NCBI RefSeq assembly: GCF_029211325.2
Contig: NZ_CP135996.1
Coordinates: 2,108,001-2,172,000 of the forward strand
DNA length: 64,000 bases
DNA from: Caproicibacterium argilliputei
GTDB lineage: Bacteria; Bacillota; Clostridia; Oscillospirales; Acutalibacteraceae
Direction: 5' to 3'
Both the position numbers and the translations under genes were made by a program. Shown one piece after another: positions 9,419 through 16,720 of this stretch. Numbering within the stretch: the stretch's first letter is position 1; each line of letters opens with the position of its first letter. A model generated the notes under the pieces. It saw only the letters and a list, made by a program, of their open reading frames with translations. It made no database searches and had not been told where the DNA came from.

Positions 9419-9463
9419 AGACAGCCCCTGCAGGGCATTTGCCTGCAAAGGGCTGTCTTTTAT
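9419..9463 (+). terminator. Intrinsic terminator after yebC
   Basis: GACAGCCC and GGGCTGTC form the base of a hairpin with an inner GCAGGCA-type stem, followed by TTTT. Confidence 0.75.
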
Positions 9464-9477
9464 AGGGCAAAAAGTTG

Positions 9478-9510
9478 CGGCGGCTGAGAAATTTCAGTCG
9501 CCGCATTTTT
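9478..9510. terminator. Hairpin terminator between yebC and the glycosyltransferase gene
   Basis: GCGGCGGCTGA and TCAGTCGCCGC pair around a short loop, with A/T-rich flanks. It lies at the 3' end of the leftward glycosyltransferase gene and can also back up the yebC terminator. Confidence 0.6.
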
Positions 9511-10618
9511 ATGCTTTTTGCACTGCCGTGCTGTCATCTGCCTGTGCCTGCTTTCGAGCGCGAAAATACGTGCGGTTATACTGCACCGCCGCATCGTCCG
9601 GTTTAAACTGCGCGGCAAGTTCGTTGCACTGCTCAGCGGTATCTGGCATCCCCAATTGATCGTAACAAACCGTCAGTTCCATACACGGAATGTAGCCCCA
9701 GCAGTCCTCCCGAAGAAATCCCCAGCAGTTTTTCGGTTTTTGCAGACTGAGCGCCAGCCGGAACCAGAAAGCCGCCTTTTGATAATCCCCGGCTGCTTTC
9801 CACGCATAACCCAGTGCGCAGCAAAGTTCTGCCCGCGGCGTATCATAAACAAAGCTTCGCGTCAGCGCCTGCAGCTGTTTTTCCCGCTGCCCCATCTGTG
9901 CATAGCAGACCGCAAGCGACTCACAGGCGGTAATCTGATCCTCTACCCACCCTTTGCCGCCGTCAAGAAACTGCTCAAAAAAGTGGGCGGATTTTTCATA
10001 CTGGCGGCTGTCCTTCAGCTCTCTGGCATAATAATAGAGTCCCCTGGGGGAAAGGGCGCCGCCTTCTGCCAAAATCCGTTCATAAATTGCAAGGTTGCGG
10101 CCCGGTACAGCGCTTTTCAGTTTCTGATGTGTCACAGCAATAGCAGACTGTATGACCTTCCCGTACACTTCTAAATATTCATGTACTGGTTCTTTCCAGA
10201 CAAAGTGTCTGGCGCGCTTGACCAGACGCTCGCGATAGTACCGAAAGGTGACATTCCCCGCCGCATCAAAGCCTGTGTGATACTGCATCATAACTGCATC
10301 CACCGTGCCATCCAGACTTTCTTTAAGCGCTTTCAATTTCTTCCGGTCATCCTCCAGCAAAACATCATCTGCGTCCAGCCACAGGATATACTCCATGGAA
10401 GCATGCGCAAAAGAAGCATTGCGTGCTTTGGAAAAATCATCTTCCCATGGGAAGTCAAAAACCTTATCGGTAAATTGGCGTGCAATTTCTTTTGTCGCGT
10501 CTGTAGAGCCGGTATCTGTTATCAGAATCTCATCCGCAATTCCTCTCACAGAAGACAGACACCGCGCCAACTGCGCTTCCTCGTTTTTCACAATCATGCA
10601 TAAACTGATGGTCTTCAA
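9509..10618 (-). CDS. Glycosyltransferase family 2 with TPR-like C-terminal half
   Basis: The 369-residue protein starts with a GT2 domain: SLCMIVKNEE, ITDTGSTDAT and the metal/nucleotide-binding WLDADD motif near residue 95. About 150 residues of helical, TPR-like repeats follow (YDTPRAELCCALGYAW, AAFWFRLALSL). This build is shared with SunS- and Csp-type protein or peptide glycosyltransferases. I place the start at a TTG (10618) because GGGGGAG sits seven bases before it; the ATG at 10705 has no such site and lies within a terminator. It is the next gene downstream of the collagen-like protein gene on the same strand, and threonines in GPT triplets are known sugar acceptors in BclA-type proteins. 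A link between the two is therefore plausible but inferred. Confidence 0.85.
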   Translation of the reverse strand: MKTISLCMIVKNEEAQLARCLSSVRGIADEILITDTGSTDATKEIARQFTDKVFDFPWEDDFSKARNASFAHASMEYILWLDADDVLLEDDRKKLKALKESLDGTVDAVMMQYHTGFDAAGNVTFRYYRERLVKRARHFVWKEPVHEYLEVYGKVIQSAIAVTHQKLKSAVPGRNLAIYERILAEGGALSPRGLYYYARELKDSRQYEKSAHFFEQFLDGGKGWVEDQITACESLAVCYAQMGQREKQLQALTRSFVYDTPRAELCCALGYAWKAAGDYQKAAFWFRLALSLQKPKNCWGFLREDCWGYIPCMELTVCYDQLGMPDTAEQCNELAAQFKPDDAAVQYNRTYFRARKQAQADDSTAVQKA

Positions 10619-10658
10619 AGATTGTCTCCCCCATTCGTGTTGGTTTCTATATGATAGA

Positions 10659-10700
10659 ACGAAAGGCCCGCCCACCATGCAATGGACGGACCTTTTCACG
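10659..10700 (-). terminator. Intrinsic terminator after the collagen-like protein gene
   Basis: On the minus strand, AGGTCCGTCCA and TGGGCGGGCCT form a hairpin around a loop, followed by TTCGTTCT. It lies between the collagen-like gene and the glycosyltransferase gene, so the two may be transcribed separately or joined by read-through. Confidence 0.65.
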
Positions 10701-10725
10701 GACATTGATTCTGAAAGAGCGCGGT

Positions 10726-12450
10726 TTAAGCGATATTCACGCCACCGCTGGCGTATCCGGTCAAGGTATTCACCAGAGATACACCCGTCGACGTAATGGT
10801 AAAGACCAGCAGCAGTCTGGTTCCCGCCGTAACGGGAATGCTCAGTCCGCTTACTGTGCCGGAGGCTATATCTCCTACGCTGATGACGCCGCCGATCGTC
10901 GGTGCCAGATCAACCTCTGCACCTGAAATTGGCGAAAAAATGTTGTCCGGCGTCGTGGATTCATAAAGCTGTGCATGAACCGTAATGTCGGTTCCAGCCA
11001 GCGTAAGTGCAATCACAACACTGAAATAGGCTGTCAGATCTGTAATGGTGCCGTCGCGCGGAACAGAGAATGACATATTGGCAAGCGTTCCTGCGGAACC
11101 GGTCAGATCAATAGACGCGCCCAAAACCGTTGACAAGACAGCGCTGTTACCAAAAGCTACAAGTGCGGGAAGCCCCGCTATACCCAAAGCAATCGAAGTC
11201 GGCGCTACCGGAATACCCGAAGCAAAAGGAATGATCGCACCATCTCCCGCCGGACCTGTCGGCCCGGTGGGACCAGTTGCGCCTGTGGGACCGGTAGGAC
11301 CGGTCGCACCAGTCGGACCCGTTACGCCATCAGCGCCGGTCGGACCGGTTGGACCGATCGCTCCATCAGCGCCGGTCGGACCGGTTGGACCGATCGCTCC
11401 ATCAGCACCGGTCGCACCGGTTGGACCGATCGCTCCATCAGCACCCGTTGCGCCAGTTGGACCTGTGGGGCCGGTGGGGCCGGTCGCGCCTGTCGGACCC
11501 GTTGCGCCAGTCGGACCGGTTGGACCGATCGCTCCATCAGCGCCGGTCGGACCGGTTGGACCGATCGCTCCATCAGCACCCGTCGGACCGGTTGGACCGA
11601 TCGCTCCATCAGCACCCGTTGCGCCAGTTGGACCTGTGGGGCCGGTCGCGCCTGTCGGACCCGTTACGCCATCAGCACCCGTCGGACCGGTTGGACCGAT
11701 CACTCCATCAGCACCCGTTGCGCCAGTTGGACCGATCACTCCATCAGCACCCGTTGCGCCAGTTGGACCTGTGGGGCCGGTCGCGCCTGTCGGACCCGTT
11801 GCGCCAGTCGGACCGGTTGGACCGATCGCTCCATCAGCACCCGTTGCGCCAGTTGGACCTGTGGGGCCAGTGGGGCCTGTCGCGCCAGTGGGGCCTGTGG
11901 GGCCAGTCGGGCCTGTTGCGCCAGTCGGACCCGTTGCGCCAGTCGGACCTGTCGCGCCAGCCGTACCATTTGCTCCGGTCGCGCCAGTCGGACCCGTTGC
12001 GCCAGTCGGACCTGTCGCGCCAGCCGTACCATTTGCTCCGGTCGCGCCAGTCGGACCCGTTGCGCCAGTCGGACCTGTTGCGCCATTTGCTCCTGCCGGA
12101 CCTTGTATGCCTTGCGGCCCCTGCGGTCCTTGCACGCCCTGTGGACCCTGCGGACCTGTCGGACCCTGCACACCCTGCGGTCCTTGCGGACCCTGTGGGC
12201 CAGCAGGCCCTGTTGCACCTGTTGCACCTGTTCCGGCCGGACCCGTGGGCCCCTGCGGACCCGTTGGACCGGTGGGACCGGTCGGGCCGACACAATGAAT
12301 CTCAACTGGCGGACAGCAGGGACGGCATGGCCTTACATTGGTACAGAACGGGACATTTTCCCAGTTCCGATTATTGACCGGCTGATTCTGTGAGCCGGAT
12401 CTTGGCGGACTATTCGGATAATAAGTTCCATCACCGCAATAATAATTCAT
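10726..12450 (-). CDS. Collagen-like exosporium protein with BclB-type C-terminal domain
   Basis: The 574-residue protein has three parts. Residues 1-54 are a short non-repetitive head with a Cys cluster ([15 protein letters not shown]). Residues 55-404 are about 116 uninterrupted Gly-X-Y triplets, mostly GPT, GAT, GAD and GAI, arranged in blocks such as [12 protein letters not shown]. The last 170 residues form a beta-rich domain starting AIIPFASG, like the C-terminal domain of Bacillus BclB. Such proteins form the hair-like nap on the exosporium of spores. The ATG at 12450 is chosen because AGGAG lies eight bases before it; a second ATG six bases upstream is too close to that site. The head lacks a typical signal peptide, as expected for assembly from the mother cell. 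Confidence 0.9.
   Translation of the reverse strand: MNYYCGDGTYYPNSPPRSGSQNQPVNNRNWENVPFCTNVRPCRPCCPPVEIHCVGPTGPTGPTGPQGPTGPAGTGATGATGPAGPQGPQGPQGVQGPTGPQGPQGVQGPQGPQGIQGPAGANGATGPTGATGPTGATGANGTAGATGPTGATGPTGATGANGTAGATGPTGATGPTGATGPTGPTGPTGATGPTGPTGPTGATGADGAIGPTGPTGATGPTGATGPTGPTGATGADGVIGPTGATGADGVIGPTGPTGADGVTGPTGATGPTGPTGATGADGAIGPTGPTGADGAIGPTGPTGADGAIGPTGPTGATGPTGATGPTGPTGPTGATGADGAIGPTGATGADGAIGPTGPTGADGAIGPTGPTGADGVTGPTGATGPTGPTGATGPTGPTGPAGDGAIIPFASGIPVAPTSIALGIAGLPALVAFGNSAVLSTVLGASIDLTGSAGTLANMSFSVPRDGTITDLTAYFSVVIALTLAGTDITVHAQLYESTTPDNIFSPISGAEVDLAPTIGGVISVGDIASGTVSGLSIPVTAGTRLLLVFTITSTGVSLVNTLTGYASGGVNIA
11232..12287 (-). repeat. Gly-X-Y coding repeat array
   Basis: About 1.05 kb of 9-bp triplet units encode the collagen region. 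Higher-order copies are visible: a unit encoding [12 protein letters not shown] recurs several times between 11330 and 11850, and a unit encoding [18 protein letters not shown] is present twice between 11930 and 12080. Such arrays change length by slippage or recombination. Confidence 0.9.
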
Positions 12451-12573
12451 ATGCATTGCTCCTACCTGTTTACATTGTGTGAAAAACGAGGAGATTGCAA
12501 ACCTACCCCATAACCAAACTATGCACATCTGCTGCAATGCGTGCAAATTCGCCAGATCAGAATGTCGCAGACA

Positions 12574-12632
12574 AAAAACTCCCGAAACACCGCAAGCTGA
12601 CGCGGTATTTCGGGAGTTTCTCTTTTAACAAG
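12574..12632 (-). terminator. Intrinsic terminator after the D-lactate dehydrogenase gene
   Basis: AAACTCCCGAAA and TTTCGGGAGTTT pair with an inner ACCGC/GCGGT stem; on the minus strand the hairpin ends in TTTTTTG. Confidence 0.85.
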
Positions 12633-13613
12633 TCAAACAATCTGCCACGGATTTTTTTCTCCACTTTCAAACGCCATGCAGCTTCGAATGGAATTTTCCA
12701 CCATATCACTGACTGCCTGATCTGTATAGAAAGCAGTGTGTGGTGTTACCAGCACGTTCGGCAGTGCCTTCAGCAGTGCCAGATCATGGTTGTCAAGCGG
12801 ACGGTCCTGCAGATCTTTGTAATACAAGCCCGCTTCCTTTTCAATCACATCCAGCGCCGCGCCACCCAGCTTTCCGGCTTCCAGCACCGCAATCAGCGCT
12901 TCGGTGTCAACCAGCGTGCCGCGGCCGGTATTTACCAAAATGGCGTCTGACTTCATTTTGGAAAGGTTTTCTTCCCCGATCATATGGTAATTTTCCGGCG
13001 TTGCGGGCATATGCAGCGTGACAACGTCACTCTTTCGCAAAAGCGTGTCCAGATCCACATACTGAGCAAAAGCTTTGACTTCCTCACTCTCATGCAGATC
13101 GCAGGCCAGAATGCGGCAGCCGAAACCGGTCAGGCGCGTGATGACCGTGCGCCCAATGCGACCTGTACCGACCACGCCGACCGTCAGATTCGGCAGTTCC
13201 CGTCCCTGCACGCCTTCGAGGGAAAAGTTCTGCACCCATGCGTGCTGCAGAATCGACTTCATGCGGCGCGTCGCCATTAAAATTAACAGCAGGGTGTAAT
13301 CCGCCACACTGTTCGGGGAGTAGCTGACATTGCCCACATGAATGCCCAGCTTTTTGGCGTAGGCAATATCAATATGGTCATATCCAATGGTGCGTGTGGA
13401 AATATAGTGAACACCCACCCGATGCAAAGCGTCCAGAACCGCGGCGGAAACCGGTGTGGTAATGATGCTGACAGCAGCACTGCCAGCCGCTGCGGCAGCG
13501 CTCTGCTCGGTCAGTGGGCCGTCCACCTGATGCAGTGAAACAGCGTACTGCTTGGAAAACTTCTGCAGGTACGGCGCTTCATCCTCCCTGCAGGAATAAA
13601 CGGTAATTGGCAA
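12633..13613 (-). CDS. D-2-hydroxyacid dehydrogenase (D-lactate dehydrogenase type)
   Basis: The 326-residue protein has the NAD-binding motif VGTGRIGR (near residue 147) and the catalytic set of the D-isomer family: Arg in NTGRGTLVD, Glu in DVIEKEAG and His in TPHTAFYT. The C-terminal half resembles D-lactate dehydrogenases (LdhA) that reduce pyruvate to D-lactate with NADH in the cytoplasm. It is transcribed divergently from an AraC-type gene with about 120 bp between them. A clear terminator follows. Substrate choice between pyruvate and other 2-oxoacids is not certain. Confidence 0.88.
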   Translation of the reverse strand: MPITVYSCREDEAPYLQKFSKQYAVSLHQVDGPLTEQSAAAAAGSAAVSIITTPVSAAVLDALHRVGVHYISTRTIGYDHIDIAYAKKLGIHVGNVSYSPNSVADYTLLLILMATRRMKSILQHAWVQNFSLEGVQGRELPNLTVGVVGTGRIGRTVITRLTGFGCRILACDLHESEEVKAFAQYVDLDTLLRKSDVVTLHMPATPENYHMIGEENLSKMKSDAILVNTGRGTLVDTEALIAVLEAGKLGGAALDVIEKEAGLYYKDLQDRPLDNHDLALLKALPNVLVTPHTAFYTDQAVSDMVENSIRSCMAFESGEKNPWQIV

Positions 13614-13669
13614 TTTTCTCAGTCCTTTCTAAAAGCACACAGAAATTGCGGCAGAAGTCTGCAAACATC

Positions 13670-13698
13670 TTGCTGCATCGTGTGCGATGTGCTATACT
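13670..13698 (+). promoter_or_regulatory. Sigma-A promoter for the AraC-type gene
   Basis: TTGCTG, a 17-bp spacer and TATACT lie about 35 bp upstream of the ATG at 13734. Confidence 0.65.
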
Positions 13699-13733
13699 AA
13701 AGTGCTATTGAATTGATAAAGAGGGAACGCCGT

Positions 13734-14588
13734 ATGAACAGCACCAATCAGTCCGCCAGTCTGCCACCCGTGTCCAGTGAATTGAATTTTCTATCCTGCG
13801 GTGAGCAGCACTGCTCGCCGGCACACACGTTTGGTCCAGCAGTGCAGGAGCAATATTTGCTTTCCTACTGCGTTTCCGGACACGGGATTTTTCAGGTTGA
13901 CGGAGAAATCTACGCACTGAACCCGCAGCAAGGAATCCTGACACTGCCGGGAGAGCTTGTTTTTCATCAGGCAGACCTGCACGATCCTTGGCACGGCCTT
14001 TGGGTCGCATTCAGTGGAACGTTGGCAGAGCCGCACCTTGCGCGCTGTGGGCTGACTGCGGCGCAGCGTTTGTTTCACTGTGAACAGCCGAAAACCATGC
14101 AGGCAGTGCTGCAACAGATGCAGGCACACCTGCGGCTGTCCTACAGCGATGAGTTCTATCTGCAGGGGCTTCTCTACCAATGGCTCGGTCTGTTGGCTGC
14201 AGCCGCGGCGCTTCCCTATCGGCAGGCAGAAAAAGCCGGAAATGTTTATGTGTGCAAAGCTGTTGAATTCATGCAAAAAAATTACCAACACAATATTTCC
14301 GTTGCAGAGCTTTCCGCTTATGTCGGTCTGAACCGCAGCTATCTTACATTTTTATTCCAACGGGAAATGCAGATGGCCCCGCGTGATTATCTGCTGCACC
14401 TGCGTATGAAAAAGGCTTGCACGCTGCTGTATCAAAGCGAATTGCCAGTCGGGCAAATCGCGCATTCCTGCGGCTACCCAGACCCATTGGCATTTTCCAA
14501 AGCGTTTCGCAGGCAGTGTGGCAGCAGCCCGCGGGACTACCGAACGAAAACGCGTGCCGAAAGGATGCCCGCGCTCCCCCATTCTTAA
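13734..14588 (+). CDS. AraC family transcriptional regulator
   Basis: The 284-residue protein has an N-terminal cupin sensor domain (about residues 20-130, with YCVSGHGIFQVDG) and a C-terminal AraC/XylS DNA-binding domain with two helix-turn-helix motifs (ISVAELSAYVGLNRSYLTFL and GQIAHSCGYPDPLAFSKAF). The start follows GAGGGA at 13721, so the upstream TTG at 13713 is not used. The sensor type usually binds sugars or similar small ligands. It is divergent from D-lactate dehydrogenase, which makes that gene the nearest candidate target, but this is inference from position alone. Confidence 0.9.
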   Translation: MNSTNQSASLPPVSSELNFLSCGEQHCSPAHTFGPAVQEQYLLSYCVSGHGIFQVDGEIYALNPQQGILTLPGELVFHQADLHDPWHGLWVAFSGTLAEPHLARCGLTAAQRLFHCEQPKTMQAVLQQMQAHLRLSYSDEFYLQGLLYQWLGLLAAAAALPYRQAEKAGNVYVCKAVEFMQKNYQHNISVAELSAYVGLNRSYLTFLFQREMQMAPRDYLLHLRMKKACTLLYQSELPVGQIAHSCGYPDPLAFSKAFRRQCGSSPRDYRTKTRAERMPALPHS

Positions 14589-14591
14589 CAG

Positions 14592-14642
14592 CAGAAAAGC
14601 TGCGGAACACGCATCCCTGCGGCTTCCTGCAGCTTTTTATTT
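14592..14642 (+). terminator. Intrinsic terminator after the AraC-type gene
   Basis: AAAGCTGC and GCAGCTTTTT form the base of a hairpin with a long inner loop that itself has partial pairing. Confidence 0.6.
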
Positions 14643-14652
14643 TCTTGCTTGA

Positions 14653-14955
14653 TTACTCATTAAATGCGGAAGCCACATAAGTTTCCACAGCTTTGCTCAT
14701 CATCTCTTCGGTTGTGGAAAACTGTGTTTTAGCCTTGACCACGTCGTCGCTGAGCTTGCTGAGGTCGTCCACCGTTTCAATGTTTGTGCCGGACGCCGCA
14801 CACAGCTCCTCAAAATTTTGAAACTGCGTATATTTCTGTAGGAATGCATCCGGCAGCAGGTCTTTCAGGGTAAGTCCGCCCTCCAGACCGCTGATCATCT
14901 GGGTGAACTCCTCAAACTTTTCGAGCATACCTTTTTCTCTGCTTGTCTGTGCCAA
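14653..14955 (-). CDS. Small acidic protein of unknown function
   Basis: I do not recognise this 100-residue protein. It starts at a TTG that is preceded by AAAGGAGG at ideal spacing, which decides the start over an in-frame ATG 27 bases further upstream. The sequence is mostly helical in appearance (MLEKFEEFTQMISGLEGG, LPDAFLQKYTQFQNFEEL, SDDVVKAKTQF), has a single Cys, no signal peptide and no membrane segment. The strong ribosome binding site and regular composition argue that it is real. It stands alone between the AraC-type gene and the NUDIX operon, with no neighbour that hints at a role. Confidence 0.65.
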   Translation of the reverse strand: MAQTSREKGMLEKFEEFTQMISGLEGGLTLKDLLPDAFLQKYTQFQNFEELCAASGTNIETVDDLSKLSDDVVKAKTQFSTTEEMMSKAVETYVASAFNE

Positions 14956-15087
14956 TACGAAAACCTCCTTTGTGTGAATCATGACCAATCCGCACAAGAT
15001 TATTTTTAGTGATTATACTCCACCGGCGCGTGAAAAACAAGAGAAATTCGCAATTTTAAGTAAAATCCTTGTTCCAACACCCTGTTG

Positions 15088-15345
15088 TCAGTCCGCATCT
15101 TCTTCCACCCCATCTGCCAAGGGCAGCGCGTGCTCCACCAAATGCCGTGGGTCGTGAGAGGTATCCTGCAGCAAGACTGCGTCGTCATCCAAATCTCCCC
15201 AGATGGAGAAGCGGCCGTCATCCTGCCAAACCACTTCCAGTGCGATGTAGGGAATATAATCCTCCACACGGAAACGCGGCTTGTCATGGAAAAACAGCTC
15301 CGCCGCGCGGAATTTGTGCTCGCCGTGAAACAGCAAACGCTTCAT
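15088..15345 (-). CDS. Small hypothetical protein coupled to the NUDIX gene
   Basis: This 85-residue acidic protein (MKRLLFHGEHKFRAAELFF at its N-terminus) has no motif that I can name. Its ATG overlaps the TGA of the NUDIX gene (ATGA), so it is very likely translated with it. It has no signal peptide or membrane segment. The middle reads as short beta strands (ALEVVWQDDGRFSIWGDLDD) and the end is rich in Asp and Glu. A role connected with the NUDIX hydrolase is suggested only by the coupling. Confidence 0.65.
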   Translation of the reverse strand: MKRLLFHGEHKFRAAELFFHDKPRFRVEDYIPYIALEVVWQDDGRFSIWGDLDDDAVLLQDTSHDPRHLVEHALPLADGVEEDAD

Positions 15346-15935
15346 GTCTCTTCCTCCAGTTTTGGCAGAATCAAATGCAAAAATTCACCGGGATGTCTGC
15401 AGAACATCTCCGGCTGCAACGTCAGCGGGCCGCTACTAAGCGACAACGCCGGAATCTGCCGCAGCTCATGCAGCTCCTTTCCCTTAAAGGTCGCCAGACG
15501 AATGCGGATCATGTCGTCCACTTCTTCGCCCGGAGCAAACTGCGGCGTCGGATTTTCGTACAGATACACAAAGCAGAATTCACGGTCTGGAAACGGACTT
15601 TCCGGAAAGACCTCTTTTTCCTTGGTCATGCCGAGCAGTTCCACCTGCTCCGGTTGCAGCTGCAGCCCCAGCTCCTCTCCGGTTTCACGCAGCAAAGCCT
15701 GCTGCGGCGTTTCTCCCGCGCTGATGTGCCCGCCGACCGCTGTATCGTAATAATCCGGAAAGGCGTTTTTGCTGTGCGCACGCTTCTGAAACCAAAGCCA
15801 CACACCGTCTTCCCTTTTGGAAACCACCCAACAGTGCACCACCGCGTGCCACAGGCCTAATGTGTGCACTTTTGCGCGTTCTTCTGCTCCTATTTTATTG
15901 AAATTTTGATCGTATACGGTAAGTAATTCCGTCAT
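15342..15935 (-). CDS. NUDIX hydrolase (isopentenyl-diphosphate isomerase-like subgroup)
   Basis: The 197-residue protein has a complete NUDIX box, GHISAGETPQQALLRETGEE and LG, with the REXXEE metal-binding helix intact. The N-terminal WLWFQKRAHSKNAFPDYYD stretch resembles the YfcD/IDI-like subgroup, whose members cleave nucleoside diphosphates linked to another group. The start codon follows a weak A/G-rich site (AGAAAGAAAG). It is the first gene of a two-gene unit and is followed by an overlapping small gene. The substrate cannot be told. Confidence 0.87.
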   Translation of the reverse strand: MTELLTVYDQNFNKIGAEERAKVHTLGLWHAVVHCWVVSKREDGVWLWFQKRAHSKNAFPDYYDTAVGGHISAGETPQQALLRETGEELGLQLQPEQVELLGMTKEKEVFPESPFPDREFCFVYLYENPTPQFAPGEEVDDMIRIRLATFKGKELHELRQIPALSLSSGPLTLQPEMFCRHPGEFLHLILPKLEEET

Positions 15936-15970
15936 GTTTTTCTTTCTTTCTGTAAAGTATACTCCTATAC

Positions 15971-16010
15971 ATTCGAGAAAATCCTAATTTTATGGGATTT
16001 TCTTTCGAGT
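15971..16010. repeat. Inverted repeat upstream of the NUDIX gene
   Basis: ATTCGAGAAAATCC and GGATTTTCTTTCGAGT are near-perfect reverse complements around an A/T-rich loop. The element lies 35-75 bp upstream of the NUDIX start. There is no T run, so it is more likely a regulatory structure or operator than a terminator. Confidence 0.5.
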
Positions 16011-16186
16011 ATTGTAAAGCTATTTATCTTGACACATTTCATTCGTTTCGCTTTACAGCACTTGAGAATTTTATGGAATATTTTATCAGTCTATGTCTGT
16101 TTGTTAGAATTTCGTGCTGAAGCATTGCATTTCTCAGTGCCTGAGCGGGTGCGATTCTTGCAATTTTCTGTTGTCTGCAAGCATTT

Positions 16187-16579
16187 TTAGGATAAAATCT
16201 GTACGGTGAAATGCCTGTGCCGCGGGCCGTCAAATTCACAGAAATAAATGCCCTGCCACGTCCCGAGTGCAAGATGTCCCTCTAAAATCGGCACCGAAAC
16301 GCTGCACCCGATGACAGAAGACTTCAGATGTGCCGCCGAATTTCCCTCCCGATGCCGAAACTCCGGTCTGTTCGGAAAGGTTTTGTCCAGCGCCCAAAGC
16401 AAGTCATGCACCACATCGGGGTCCGCATTCTCATTGATGGTGACAGCAGCCGTGGTATGCACGCAATAGACCAGACAGATGCCGGAATCTACACTGCTTT
16501 TCTGCAGGGACTCCTGTACTTGCTCTGTAATTTCATAAAATCCTTCCTGTCCGGTTTCCAGTTCATAGGAATAAAGCAT
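16187..16579 (-). CDS. YjbQ/UPF0047 family protein
   Basis: The 130-residue protein has the family signature HTTAAVTINENADPDV and the later metal-site region RHREGNSAAHLKS and GTWQGIYFCEFDGPR. Members have been annotated as secondary thiamine-phosphate synthases because some show weak activity, but the physiological role is not settled. The length is typical. GGAGG seven bases before the ATG fixes the start. It appears to be a single-gene unit; the stretch between it and the NUDIX gene holds only the inverted repeat. Confidence 0.92.
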   Translation of the reverse strand: MLYSYELETGQEGFYEITEQVQESLQKSSVDSGICLVYCVHTTAAVTINENADPDVVHDLLWALDKTFPNRPEFRHREGNSAAHLKSSVIGCSVSVPILEGHLALGTWQGIYFCEFDGPRHRHFTVQILS

Positions 16580-16667
16580 CGCAAATCCTCCATTTCTTTC
16601 CGTGTTTGCTGACTGAACAACTTGCTCCTCTCAGTATAGGGCATTCCTGCACAAAACGCAAGGCAGC

Positions 16668-16704
16668 AAAAAGCGGCGTCCGCAAATGCAGACACCGCTT
16701 TTCC
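16668..16704 (-). terminator. Intrinsic terminator after the pyrophosphatase gene
   Basis: AAAAGCGG-GTC and GAC-CCGCTTTT arms pair around GC-rich inner bases; read on the minus strand it ends in CTTTTTG. Confidence 0.8.
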
Positions 16705-16720
16705 AATCGTTAGCTCCGAT

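Noticed and set aside
11232..12287. CRISPR array
   Set aside because: The regular repeats are 9-bp coding units without spacers and encode Gly-X-Y.
11045..12298. Long plus-strand open frame of 417 codons (APVGPVGP repeats) opposite the collagen gene
   Set aside because: It is the antisense shadow of the GXY repeats. The regular triplets keep stop codons out of the opposite strand. There is no ribosome binding site, and the minus strand has recognised N- and C-terminal domains.
16039..16272. 77-codon minus-strand frame overlapping yjbQ
   Set aside because: It overlaps the start of the intergenic stretch and the 3' end of yjbQ in another frame, has no ribosome binding site and no sensible composition.
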